Below the pieces are notes generated by a model. It saw only the letters and a list, made by a program, of their open reading frames with translations, searched no databases and was not told the DNA's origin. A stretch of 64,000 nucleotides of DNA. It comes from Flavipsychrobacter sp. (GTDB lineage Bacteria > Bacteroidota > Bacteroidia > Chitinophagales > Chitinophagaceae). Made by a program: the position numbers and the translations under genes. How positions within the stretch are numbered: the first letter of the stretch is position 1; every line of letters begins with the position of its first letter. The stretch covers positions 33,787 to 97,786 of the forward strand of contig JAJNBJ010000025.1 of assembly GCA_021155965.1 (NCBI GenBank), written 5' to 3'. This document shows positions 53,680 through 62,620 of the stretch, one piece after another.

Positions 53680-54446
53680 CTATCGGTACGCTTTTATAAA
53701 GAATAAACAGGCCGCAGTGTCGCCGTTGTGAATGATCGTAACAGGTATGGTATAGGCAACCCAGTCACCGCACGGAAAGTCTTTTCTACCGCCATAAATG
53801 GTGTAGCCATTACTTGTTTGTATTGGTATCGTAATATCTCCATCCGGGCATGCAACATATGCAGTAACAGCAACGCTGTCTCCAAGGCAGTTTATGTTGT
53901 GTATGCTAATCCAATGGTCCATTCCGGGTATGGTATCAATAACCGGGTGGCAACTATCTGCTCCTCCGCAGGAACCAAGGCAGGTCCAGTTTCGCAGAAG
54001 GCAGGTAATGCAGTCTATTGGCTCGGGTAATGGCAAGGGTGGCCGCACATATATTTTTATTGGGTAAAAACGTGTTTCCACTGGTGTAGAAACTTTAATG
54101 TTGGCAGTATAGTAGCCCGTATCCGCATTAACTGAAATCTGGAATTGTACCTGGTGACTGAGTTTAAACTCAACGCTGTTGTTAGTGCATGTAATGCCAT
54201 GGGGCAGATCGATAATACTGCATTTGATGGGGTAGTTTACAGGATTTCCTGATAGGAGGGTGAACGACAGTGTAATGCCTGTGGTTGTGTTATTCCACAC
54301 GGCGAAAGTGATAGCGCTATCTGTTAACGACCGCCATTAGCTGTGATCCTGAACGTTGGGGCAACGTAGGGTGCAGCAGTTTTATGGCCCCGGTAGCAGG
54401 AACTGCAAAACAGCCAGGGCAAAATGAATGGAACGATATACTTCAT
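53680..54446 (-). pseudogene. Secreted/lipoprotein gene interrupted by one frameshift
   Basis: The long open part (from a GTG at 54300 to 53680, 206 codons) has no signal peptide, yet another frame immediately upstream supplies one: ATG at 54444-54446 reads MKYIVPFILPWLFCSSCYRG (lipobox-like CSSC) then HKTAAPYVAPTFRITANGGR and stops at 54324-54326. The downstream frame picks up with SLTDSAITFAVWNNTTTGIT. A single extra base between 54324 and 54339 would join both into one 255-residue protein. The upstream ATG lies 3 bp after the stop of the barrel gene, the expected operon spacing. The mature part is beta-rich with several cysteines (ITCLLRNWTCLGSCGGADSC). Family not recognised. It is either a broken gene or a sequencing indel. 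Confidence 0.75.
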
Positions 54447-54449
54447 AGT

Positions 54450-55124
54450 CTATAATTTTAAGGTAAGTCCGGTGCTCACAACTCCTTTATATCCAAAACC
54501 TAGTTCCAGTTGTGCGCACAGTCTTTTGCCCCACCTCATACCTAAGCCTGTTATTTGCCCGTTTATATGGTATTTGTTGTTATCCAGCTCCATAGCAGCA
54601 CCCAGGGTGTTCTTCCCGTTCACATATTTGCTGTTATAGTATTCCTCGCTGTAAGTATCCACTTCGTTGCTGTAGCTTATTCCAATGCCTAATCCCCCAT
54701 ACATTCTGAATACGCCATTATATTTTGTCCGGTAGGTAAATGTCGCCTCCGGCGCTACAGTGAACAGGTGCCTTTTGTAAGTACCTATGCCCACATCATG
54801 GCCGGTTCGCCCGCCGGGCACCCAGCCCAGCCAGCTGCCTTTATAGTTTTCATAGGCAAATGTGATACCTATTGAGAACCGTTTGCTTATATAATGCTGG
54901 TAAGAGAGGCTTATTATACCGGAATATTGCCCGATGCCATAACTGTATTTATCGCCAAATTCATTGCCGGCAAACAAAAAAACCGGCGAAATTACACCCC
55001 AGCTTACAGAAATGATACTTGGCCGCTCATCATCGGGTATCTGTTGCCCCCATTTGTAGCTCTGGGCGCCTGCATGGGTAATAAAAAGCAGGCACATAAA
55101 GAGTGTAGTTAAGGTATTCTTCAT
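54450..55124 (-). CDS. Outer-membrane beta-barrel protein
   Basis: The 224-residue protein has a signal peptide (MKNTLTTLFMCLLFITHAGAQ) and an alternating strand pattern with aromatic girdle residues: IISVSWGVISPVFLFAG, YSGIISLSYQHYISKRFSIGITFAYENY, HLFTVAPEATFTYRTKYNG, FRMYGGLGIGISYSN, QITGLGMRWGKRLCAQLELGFGYKG, ending in the Leu-Lys-Leu strand. It is probably an eight-stranded barrel of the OMP_b-brl type. The following lipoprotein starts 3 bp after its stop, so the two are co-transcribed. Confidence 0.8.
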   Translation of the reverse strand: MKNTLTTLFMCLLFITHAGAQSYKWGQQIPDDERPSIISVSWGVISPVFLFAGNEFGDKYSYGIGQYSGIISLSYQHYISKRFSIGITFAYENYKGSWLGWVPGGRTGHDVGIGTYKRHLFTVAPEATFTYRTKYNGVFRMYGGLGIGISYSNEVDTYSEEYYNSKYVNGKNTLGAAMELDNNKYHINGQITGLGMRWGKRLCAQLELGFGYKGVVSTGLTLKL

Positions 55125-55344
55125 AAGGTAGCTTAAAGGTATATATTAACATTTCTTTTTCCACACCACACACAATAAACGCATTTAATCTACAGGTAAT
55201 ATTGTGGAGGTGATATTATAAGTTATCATATCAACAACCTTGCCAAATTTTTCTACTTTGTTAAATAAGTGTGCATTACTTAGTCGGACTACCCCTATTT
55301 TGTTTTGATATTAGGCGATAGCATGTATTTTTGACAAAATCACG
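55125..55344. other. Divergent promoter region of gmhA and the barrel operon
   Basis: It contains an exact -7 box TATTTTTG (55326-55333), 11 bp before the gmhA ATG, and AT-rich sequence upstream of the minus-strand barrel gene. No other structure was seen. Confidence 0.5.
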
Positions 55345-55926
55345 ATGCAAAAACAGATAAAAGACATCATACAGGCGTCCATTGATGTAAAGCAGAAAGT
55401 CCTTTCTGACGCTACCTTAACCGCTACGATCGAACAGGTGACCAATATTATTGCCGATGCCTTTGCCAATGGCAACAAAGTGCTTTTCTGTGGTAATGGC
55501 GGCAGTGCGGCCGATGCACAGCACCTGGCTGCCGAGTTCAGCGGCAGGTTTTATTCCGACCGCGACCCCCTGCCTTCTGAAGCCCTGCACTGCAATTCTT
55601 CGTATATGACTGCAGTGGCTAACGATTATGGGTACGATGTGGTATATAGCAGAATTGTTAAAGGAATGGGAAGGCCGGGTGATATATTAATTGGCTTAAG
55701 TACATCCGGAAATTCTGTTAATATTATCAAAGCAATGGAGGTGGCAAAAAAAATTGGTATGATTAATGTAGTACTTACAGGAGAGAGTGGTGGTAAAATG
55801 AAACCTCTTGCCGACCATGTGATAAACGTACCGAGTACCGATACGCCACGAATACAAGAGTCGCACATAACAATAGGCCACATCATCTGCCAGCTCGTAG
55901 AGGAAAAATTGTTCAACAAAAAATAA
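55345..55926 (+). CDS. gmhA: Sedoheptulose 7-phosphate isomerase
   Basis: The 193-residue SIS-domain protein has the GmhA signatures: VLFCGNGGSAADAQHLAAEFSGRF, RDPLPSEALHC, GRPGDILIGLSTSGNS and HITIGHIICQLVEE, including the Glu and His that bind zinc. It converts sedoheptulose 7-phosphate to D-glycero-D-manno-heptose 7-phosphate, the first step of the ADP-heptose pathway for lipopolysaccharide core or S-layer glycans. It is followed at 48 bp by gmhB; the kinase/transferase HldE or HddA/HddC is not in the window. Confidence 0.95.
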   Translation: MQKQIKDIIQASIDVKQKVLSDATLTATIEQVTNIIADAFANGNKVLFCGNGGSAADAQHLAAEFSGRFYSDRDPLPSEALHCNSSYMTAVANDYGYDVVYSRIVKGMGRPGDILIGLSTSGNSVNIIKAMEVAKKIGMINVVLTGESGGKMKPLADHVINVPSTDTPRIQESHITIGHIICQLVEEKLFNKK

Positions 55927-55973
55927 CCCTATCGTAAAACGCCGGTTTTGGCTGGTAATTAAAAACAGATCAA

Positions 55974-56552
55974 ATGAATATCCTAAATAACAAACCCGAA
56001 TTCAACAAAGACTGGACACTCTTCCTGGACAGGGACGGTGTGATCAACATAGAATCAGTAGGTTCATATATTACCTCATGGGATGAATTTACTTTCCACG
56101 ACGGCGTGCTCGATGCGCTCCGATCACTGAACCGTGTTTTTGGCAATATTGTGGTAGTATCTAACCAGAGGGGCGTAGGCCGTGGTATCATGACGCTGGA
56201 CGCACTTCGCGACATCAATAAGAATATGCGTTCTGTGATCGCAGAACATGGCGGCCGAATTGACAAGATATACGCTGCCACCGCAGTTACCGATGAAGAC
56301 CATAACCGCAAGCCAAATGTGGGCATGGGCATGCAGGCGCAGGAAGATTTCCCCAATATCGACTTTAAAAAGAGCGTGATGATAGGCAATAGCATTAGCG
56401 ATATGGAGTTTGGCAAGCGTCTGAATATGTACACCATATTCCTCACTACAAAGCATGAGCCATTCTCGCTGCCACACGATCTGATAGATGAGCAATTCAG
56501 TTCGCTGTATGCATGGGCCACGCGCCTTATACCGGCTGAGATGGTAGGGTAG
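55974..56552 (+). CDS. gmhB: D-glycero-D-manno-heptose 1,7-bisphosphate 7-phosphatase (HAD-IIIA)
   Basis: The 192-residue protein has the HAD histidinol-phosphatase/GmhB layout: LFLDRDGVIN (DxDx(V)I), VVSNQRGVGRG (motif II), RKPNVGMGMQA (KP.PGM lysine motif in modified form) and VMIGNSISDMEFGKRL (motif IV). Most GmhB have four zinc-binding cysteines in the loop between motifs II and III (C.C.H); here that loop (ATAVTDEDHNRKPN) lacks them, as in the zinc-free subfamily. It dephosphorylates heptose bisphosphate. Position right behind gmhA supports the assignment. Confidence 0.85.
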   Translation: MNILNNKPEFNKDWTLFLDRDGVINIESVGSYITSWDEFTFHDGVLDALRSLNRVFGNIVVVSNQRGVGRGIMTLDALRDINKNMRSVIAEHGGRIDKIYAATAVTDEDHNRKPNVGMGMQAQEDFPNIDFKKSVMIGNSISDMEFGKRLNMYTIFLTTKHEPFSLPHDLIDEQFSSLYAWATRLIPAEMVG

Positions 56553-56588
56553 TTAGTTGATAGTGAATAGTTGATAAGTTAAGAATTT

Positions 56589-56620
56589 GATCCCGCTTTT
56601 TTTTGCGGGATTTTGTTTTT
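56589..56620 (+). terminator. Terminator of the gmhAB operon
   Basis: ATCCCGC (56590-56596), loop of eight T, GCGGGAT (56605-56611), then TTTGTTTTT. It comes 37 bp after the gmhB stop. Confidence 0.85.
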
Positions 56621-56664
56621 TGATACTGCCAGTTCTAAAACTCTGTTGCAGAAGTAATTTTTTG

Positions 56665-56672
56665 TATATTTG
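56665..56672 (+). promoter_or_regulatory. -7 box TATATTTG of the MNT-HEPN operon
   Basis: Exact TAnnTTTG match ending 5 bp before the GTG at 56677. The start codon would be the first codon of the transcript (leaderless). Confidence 0.6.
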
Positions 56673-56676
56673 TATT

Positions 56677-56994
56677 GTGAGTTCCAGAAAAACACTCGAT
56701 ACAATTAAATCAATTGTGAATTCTTTTTTACCTGGTGCACGGGTACTCCTTTTTGGGTCCAGGGCAACAGGGAAAGCGGATGAACAAAGTGATTTTGATT
56801 TGCTGATCGTTACGCCAGATACTTTTGCTCCTCGCGAAAAAATGAATTGGGAAAGTAAGATCAGGAAGCAGCTCGTCTATTCCTTAAATGTTCCCTTTGA
56901 TGTGATCCTGCAAAGTAAAAGTGAGGTAGAAGAGAAAAAAGGCCTCACCGGGCATATTGTGCATTATGCCATGATGGAAACCATAGAATTATGA
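56677..56994 (+). CDS. MNT-type minimal nucleotidyltransferase
   Basis: Starting at GTG 56677 (VSSRKTLDTIKSIVNSF) the protein has 105 residues. The open frame reaches back to 56587, but that part crosses the gmhB terminator and the promoter box, so it cannot be used. The nucleotidyltransferase motif is complete: LLFGSRATGKADEQSDFDLLIV (GS..(x)..SD.D with the two catalytic Asp), plus the third acid at FDVILQSKS. MNT proteins pair with HEPN proteins; in studied cases they are antitoxins that AMPylate the HEPN toxin. The stop overlaps the HEPN start by 4 bp (ATGA). Confidence 0.9.
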   Translation: MSSRKTLDTIKSIVNSFLPGARVLLFGSRATGKADEQSDFDLLIVTPDTFAPREKMNWESKIRKQLVYSLNVPFDVILQSKSEVEEKKGLTGHIVHYAMMETIEL

Positions 56995-57383
56995 CAGGGT
57001 CTGAGATCAGGCATTTGGAGCAATGGCTGCAGAAGGCAGAACACGATCTCATTGCAGCGAAACTAATTATAGATATTCAACCCTTGATTCTTGATATTGC
57101 GTGTTTTCATTGCCAGCAAGCTGTTGAAAAATATTTGAAGGCATACCTTGTGTTTAAAAAGCAGGATTTCCCGAAAACGCATAATCTGGACCTACTGCTT
57201 AAAAATTGTATCGATTTTGACGCGGCCTTTGAAGGGATTGATCTGTTGAATCTTGAAGACTTTGCAGTAAGGGGGCGCTACCCACATGATTTTATTATGC
57301 CAACCTTTGATGAAACATCTTCTTTTTATCAAATCGCTGTGGATGTAAAGTTGCTTGTGCATGAGCATATAGGACTGAAATAG
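56991..57383 (+). CDS. HEPN domain toxin (partner of MNT)
   Basis: The 130-residue helical protein has a HEPN pattern: EQWLQKAEHDLIAAKLII, ACFHCQQAVEKYLKAYLV (the CFHCQQAAEK motif of HEPN) and a late RxxxxH motif in AVRGRYPHDF, the catalytic RNase motif of HEPN. HEPN toxins are metal-independent RNases. Start ATG overlaps the MNT stop (ATGA), so they are translationally coupled. Together they are a type II or VII toxin-antitoxin unit. Confidence 0.9.
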   Translation: MTGSEIRHLEQWLQKAEHDLIAAKLIIDIQPLILDIACFHCQQAVEKYLKAYLVFKKQDFPKTHNLDLLLKNCIDFDAAFEGIDLLNLEDFAVRGRYPHDFIMPTFDETSSFYQIAVDVKLLVHEHIGLK

Positions 57384-57443
57384 TCCGCCTGCCTTTTTTC
57401 GCCACAGACTTTGCTGGCTGCTTTCTCTGTATAATCACCCGGA

Positions 57444-57483
57444 AAATCCGTGCAATCTGTGTAATCCTCTAAATCTGTGATTA
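57444..57483. repeat. Short period tandem (AATCxGTGxAATC type)
   Basis: The stretch AAAATCCGTGCAATCTGTG followed by TAATCCTCTAAATCTGTGAT is a chain of 11-13-base units of the form AATC(C/T)GTG. Strings like this occur between genes in many bacteria; no coding or RNA role visible. Confidence 0.5.
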
Positions 57484-57501
57484 TATTTGAGTTACTGAAT
57501 T

Positions 57502-59379
57502 ATGCCAGCAAAAAACAAGCTTAAAAATGATGTGAAACCCTCTGGCCCATCTGAGAAGAAGGCTAATAGCGTTTTGCTATGGGGCTTAGCTGCAGCCATA
57601 GCCATTATTACATTAGTATGTTTCTGGCCGGTGCGGGAGAACGGTTTTATGAACTGGGATGATAATGCCTACATTTTTGAGAATGACCATTTAAGCAGGC
57701 CACTGTCTGAAGCTATTGTCTATTTTTTTCAGCCGCATTACTACCTGGGCAGCTATACGCCCGTAACAATGGTTGTGTATGCCCTGGAATACCATGTTGC
57801 CGGTATGGATGCTGCGTTTTTTCATACTGTGCAATTGTTGCTCCATATCCTGTGTACGCTGCTGGTGCTTTTCTTCACTTACCACTTGAGCGGCAGGAGA
57901 ATATGGGTGGCAGCAATTGTTGCGCTGCTTTTTGGTATACACCCCATGCATGCTGAATCCGTAATATGGGCGGCTGAATTAAAGGACGTGCTTTATGGTA
58001 TTTTCTTTGTGGGCGGGCTCATCGTTTACCTGAAATATTTAACAGCTGCAGAACAGCCGGATAAACGCAGGCAGTACGGCTTGTGGGCAACAGTTTTCAT
58101 CTTGTTCGTCCTCTCTCTGTTATCCAAACCTGCTGCTGTAACATTCCCCGTAGTGTTGTTGCTTGTCGATTTCTATACAGGCCGTAAGTATAGCCGCCGC
58201 CTGCTTATTGAGAAAATTCCGTTTTTTGTTCTGGCTGTTATTATTGGTATTGTAACGATAAAAGCACAGGGTGCCGATGGTTTGCTGATGCACCACCGTT
58301 ACAGTGTGCCGCAGCGGTTAGTGTTTGCGTGTTATGCTTTTCTGTGCTACCTGGTAAAAGTTGTGGTGCCATGGAAACTGTCTATTTTTTATCCTTACCC
58401 CAAACTGGTGAATGGGCACATGCCTTATATACTTTATGCAGCACCGGTTGCAGTGGCAGCACTGGTTTATTTGGTGTACCGGACCTTGAGACATGGGCGC
58501 GTTATTGCATTCGGCTTTTTGTTCTTTGTTGTGAATATGGTGCTTGTGCTGCAGGTTATCTCAGAGGGGGTATCGATAATGGCCGACCACTATACCTACC
58601 TTTCATACATAGGTTTGTTTTTTATACTAGCAATGGGTTTTGATAAGCTATTGCAACGCGATGGGCAAAGGTTTAAATTGCTGAAACAGGTAGCTACCGC
58701 TACAGTGGTAGTTTTTTGCTGTGTAAGTGCATATGTATCTAATGCCCGTTGTGCCGTGTGGCGCGATGGGTTTACTATGGCTGACGACATTGTTGAAAAA
58801 TTTCCGGATGATCCCGTGGCACTCAACAACAAAGGTTTCATGCTATACTTTCAGGGTGCGCATCGGGAGGCTATTCCATATTTTGTAAAAGCCATTCAGC
58901 AAACACCGGATTATCAGTTTGCTTTCGTAAACTTGGCCAATGCTTATATAGCCCTGCAAGACTATGGCAATGCCCACCACATTGCCGACTCCGCCTTAAA
59001 AATATTGCCAGGTAACTTTGATATACTGAATAGCAAGGGCTACATTTTTTTGCTGGAGCGTAATTATAGCGAAGCTATCAGGGTGTACACCGAATCGATG
59101 AAGGCAAAGCCTGTTAACAGGAATGCCTACCTTGGTACTGCAGAGAGCTACTACCAGTTGAAAGACTATGTATCTGAAATTAAAGTGCTTGACCGTGGAC
59201 TGAAACATTTGCCGGGCGACCACATGCTGCTGAACTATAAGGGCTACGCCCTCGCAACAATGGGGAAGTATAAGGAGGCCATTCCCTGCTTTGAAGCAGC
59301 GCTCGCATCGAAGCCTGGTTTTGAGCCGGCAGAGCAGAACCTCCAGAACTGTTATAAGGCAATGCAAAGCAGTAAGTAG
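57502..59379 (+). CDS. TMTC-like GT-C membrane protein with TPR repeats
   Basis: The 625-residue protein has about 10-11 membrane helices and the TMTC/PMT-type GT-C features: FMNWDDNAYIFEN (the DD metal motif in the first luminal loop), HPMHAESVIWAAELKDVLYGIFF, SLLSKPAAVTFPVVLLLVDF and DHYTYLSYIGLF. Residues about 440-620 are five to six TPR units (ALNNKGFMLYFQGAHREAIP, YQFAFVNLANAYIALQDYGNA, LNYKGYALATMGKYKEAIP). Animal TMTCs are O-mannosyltransferases; bacterial members are presumed protein or lipid glycosyltransferases that use a polyprenyl-linked sugar in the periplasm. The TPRs probably bind an acceptor or partner. Substrate is unknown. Confidence 0.85.
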   Translation: MPAKNKLKNDVKPSGPSEKKANSVLLWGLAAAIAIITLVCFWPVRENGFMNWDDNAYIFENDHLSRPLSEAIVYFFQPHYYLGSYTPVTMVVYALEYHVAGMDAAFFHTVQLLLHILCTLLVLFFTYHLSGRRIWVAAIVALLFGIHPMHAESVIWAAELKDVLYGIFFVGGLIVYLKYLTAAEQPDKRRQYGLWATVFILFVLSLLSKPAAVTFPVVLLLVDFYTGRKYSRRLLIEKIPFFVLAVIIGIVTIKAQGADGLLMHHRYSVPQRLVFACYAFLCYLVKVVVPWKLSIFYPYPKLVNGHMPYILYAAPVAVAALVYLVYRTLRHGRVIAFGFLFFVVNMVLVLQVISEGVSIMADHYTYLSYIGLFFILAMGFDKLLQRDGQRFKLLKQVATATVVVFCCVSAYVSNARCAVWRDGFTMADDIVEKFPDDPVALNNKGFMLYFQGAHREAIPYFVKAIQQTPDYQFAFVNLANAYIALQDYGNAHHIADSALKILPGNFDILNSKGYIFLLERNYSEAIRVYTESMKAKPVNRNAYLGTAESYYQLKDYVSEIKVLDRGLKHLPGDHMLLNYKGYALATMGKYKEAIPCFEAALASKPGFEPAEQNLQNCYKAMQSSK

Positions 59380-59411
59380 TGATGAATTGCCAGGATTTTC
59401 CACCAGCTACC

Positions 59412-59449
59412 TTAATAAAAGAGGTTGCCCCATCTTTGAGACAACCTCC
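59412..59449 (-). terminator. Terminator of rtcB
   Basis: On the minus strand GAGGTTG (59448-59442), loop of 14 nt, CAACCTC (59427-59421), then TTTTATTAAGG. It lies directly after the stop codon of rtcB at 59452. Confidence 0.7.
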
Positions 59450-59451
59450 TG

Positions 59452-60819
<1,368 letters not shown>

Positions 60820-60881
60820 TCATTTAGGTTGTTGTTTATTACAGGAGGCTTGCCCGGCGCCAGGCATGTATCCTGCAAAGT

Positions 60882-60952
60882 GTGAGAGCGGGACTCGAAC
60901 CCTGGCTTGCAGATCCACGATCTGCCGTGCTAACCATTACACTACACTCACC
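60882..60952 (-). tRNA. tRNA-His (GTG), irregular 3' third
   Basis: Acceptor start GTGAGTG, D arm with TAATGGTTAGCA, anticodon arm GCAGA-TCGTGGA-TCTGC giving anticodon GTG, and the extra G-1 typical of tRNA-His. The T arm reads CAGGG-TTCGAGT-CCCGC and the 3' strand CTCTCAC: inner pairs of the T stem fit but the outer two do not, and the acceptor carries a mismatch. The pattern fits loss of one base (expected CCCTGCACTCAC, seen CCCGCTCTCAC) plus a substitution. It may be a decaying or mis-sequenced gene. CCA is not encoded. Confidence 0.65.
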
Positions 60953-60961
60953 ATGTTAAAG

Positions 60962-61034
60962 TGGTTTTACAAGGACTCGAACCTTGACTAACAGATCCGT
61001 AATCTGTTGTGCTTATCCATTACACTATAAAACC
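60962..61034 (-). tRNA. tRNA-Arg (ACG)
   Basis: Full cloverleaf: acceptor GGTTTTA/TAAAACC, D arm with TAATGGATAAGCA, anticodon arm ACAGA-TTACGGA-TCTGT (anticodon ACG, read as ICG), T arm CAAGG-TTCGAGT-CCTTG perfect. CCA is not fully encoded. It lies 10 bp before tRNA-His. Confidence 0.95.
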
Positions 61035-61037
61035 CGG

Positions 61038-61110
61038 TGGTATCCCGCGGATTCGAACCGCGATCGCCGGATTTTCAGTCCGGTGCTTTGACCATCTCAG
61101 CCAGAATACC
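61038..61110 (-). tRNA. tRNA-Phe (GAA)
   Basis: Acceptor GGTATTC/GGATACC, D arm GGCTGAGATGGTCAAAGCA, anticodon arm CCGGA-CTGAAAA-TCCGG (anticodon GAA), T arm CGCGG-TTCGAAT-CCGCG perfect. It is the first of the three tRNA genes in the order of transcription. Confidence 0.96.
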
Positions 61111-61116
61111 CAAAAA

Positions 61117-61148
61117 CAAAAAGCCCCGCCGGTGTACCGGCAGGGCTG
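61117..61148 (-). terminator. Strong terminator before the tRNA cluster
   Basis: On the minus strand AGCCCTGCCGG, loop TACA, CCGGCGGGGCT (one T-G wobble), then TTTTTGTTTTTG. The tRNA-Phe 5' end begins only 7 bp after it (61110), so the tRNA promoter must lie within or upstream of this hairpin, or the tRNAs are read through. Confidence 0.85.
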
Positions 61149-61249
61149 TATATATATTGCTGTTTAGTAAACCTAATACATACTCATACCTGCCGGGAAT
61201 AACCGGTAGCTATCATTAAATCGAGTATGTTTTATTGTTGTCATGATGC
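61117..61249 (-). ncRNA. Candidate leaderless micro-ORF/structured small RNA with terminator
   Basis: On the minus strand an exact -7 box TACCTTTG (61256-61249) is followed within 5 bp by ATG (61244). That ATG opens a 23-codon frame (MTTIKHTRFNDSYRLFPAGM, then SMY, stop at 61173). The same stretch folds: CATACTC and GAGTATG form a 7-bp outer stem around an inner CCGG/CCGG hairpin. A strong terminator follows (61148-61117). Total transcript about 125 nt. It could be a microprotein, a leader peptide or a structured sRNA; it lies between the SGNH-T9SS gene and the tRNA cluster. Confidence 0.45.
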
Positions 61250-61256
61250 AAAGGTA
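61249..61256 (-). promoter_or_regulatory. -7 box TACCTTTG of the small RNA/micro-ORF
   Basis: Exact TAnnTTTG match, followed after CATC by ATG at 61244. Confidence 0.5.
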
Positions 61257-61309
61257 TGATAAGGATATTGTTCGGCAAAAAATAAATTTAGCACGTTACA
61301 GTTCATGCT

Positions 61310-62620
61310 CTATTGCAGCAGCACTTTTTTCACCACGTAAGTTTTATCACTTACTATTTCAACAATGTACAGCCCGCGTGGCAGGTGTGTCATCTGCAGG
61401 GTTGTTGATTTACCCTGTGTTGCTGCATGTAGCCGTAAAGCACCTGTTACGTCGTAAATGTTAATAGTGGTGGGCATTGCATCGTCTGTTACAACAGACA
61501 AACTGTTCGTAGCAGGATTGGGCGAGACTGTAAACGCTTGCAGCACCTGCTGGGTTTCTATACCGGTTGCAGATAAACTCACCAGGCTGTACGAAGTGTC
61601 GCTGCAGCCGGCATCGTAGGCTATAAGCCTTACGGTATATGTGCCTGTTGCTGTATAGCTATGCACAGGGGCTGTTGCTGCAGAAATACTGCCATCGCCA
61701 AAGTTCCACATATAGCTAAGCGCCTCTGTCGAGGTGTTGGCAAATGTAGCTGTGCTGCCGCTGGTGCTATACGTGAACTGTGCCCTCAGGTCTTCAATAC
61801 CTATCTTCCATTTCACTGAGCTGTCGTAAACAATGGCTTTTGCGGCGGCCCTTATGTTGGCGGCATCAGCAGCGGGTAGGGTGTAGCTGTAGGGTACAGC
61901 AGCAGGGTCTTTCCTGAAAAGCGTGGTATAGAATGCGCAGGCGGCAGCATAAGAGCCTGCTTCCGATGGATGCACCCCATCTGGCCAGTATAGTTCAATT
62001 GAAGGATGGTGTTGCCTGATGTAGCGCCATACCGCGCCAGCCGGGGTTACGTGTGCATTGCGGTGACCAACAATTGGGTGCCACCCTGTAACGGTCCCTG
62101 CCAGTGCGGTATCGGCATAATACCGGTAGTGCAGGTTGATGATGCTGTCCATGCCTTCATAGGTGCATACATGCGGCCACGATGGGTACATGGAGCAATA
62201 TAGGCTGTCCCCGTCTTTATAACCCCAGGTCATATAAAACATCGTTTTTGCACAAGGGTCGTGGCCCTGTATCAGTGTATCCAGGTTGCGCGCCCAGGTA
62301 TAGGAGGTATTAAAAAAATAATTGGTCTCGCGCGATGGCATACGGCTCTGCTCCTGCAGCACTACGTAATCCCATTTGGCAGATCGTATCTTTTTGGCGG
62401 TCATGGTATCAAAACCATGGTCTATGAAACGGTATCCGCCAATAGTGTAGCTGTCATAAACCAGTGTATCACCGGTAGATTGCGCCATATTGGCAATCAT
62501 CAGCGGCAGGTCATTTACATAAGTAAGGCTGTTACCAATGAAAAGTACCTTTATCTTTTTTCCTGCATGTGCTTTGCCACACAGGAACACTGAGAGTAAA
62601 ATAATTGTATAGAAACGCAT
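61310..62620 (-). CDS. Secreted SGNH hydrolase-like protein with PKD and T9SS sorting domains
   Basis: The 436-residue protein has a signal peptide (MRFYTIILLSVFLCGKAHA). Residues about 22-255 resemble an SGNH/GDSL hydrolase: VLFIGNSLTYVNDLPLMIA (block I, Ser in GNSLT), YDSYTIGGYR (block II Gly), VVLQEQSRMPS (block III-like) and DGVHPSEAGSYAAACAFY (block V, D..H). A PKD domain follows (FTYSTSGSTATFANTS, SYMWNFGDGS, HSYTATGTYTVRLIAYD), then the T9SS type A sorting domain (FTVSPNPATNSLSVVTDD to VKKVLLQ). It is probably an esterase or acetylhydrolase acting on an extracellular polysaccharide, exported by T9SS. Confidence 0.85.
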   Translation of the reverse strand: MRFYTIILLSVFLCGKAHAGKKIKVLFIGNSLTYVNDLPLMIANMAQSTGDTLVYDSYTIGGYRFIDHGFDTMTAKKIRSAKWDYVVLQEQSRMPSRETNYFFNTSYTWARNLDTLIQGHDPCAKTMFYMTWGYKDGDSLYCSMYPSWPHVCTYEGMDSIINLHYRYYADTALAGTVTGWHPIVGHRNAHVTPAGAVWRYIRQHHPSIELYWPDGVHPSEAGSYAAACAFYTTLFRKDPAAVPYSYTLPAADAANIRAAAKAIVYDSSVKWKIGIEDLRAQFTYSTSGSTATFANTSTEALSYMWNFGDGSISAATAPVHSYTATGTYTVRLIAYDAGCSDTSYSLVSLSATGIETQQVLQAFTVSPNPATNSLSVVTDDAMPTTINIYDVTGALRLHAATQGKSTTLQMTHLPRGLYIVEIVSDKTYVVKKVLLQ

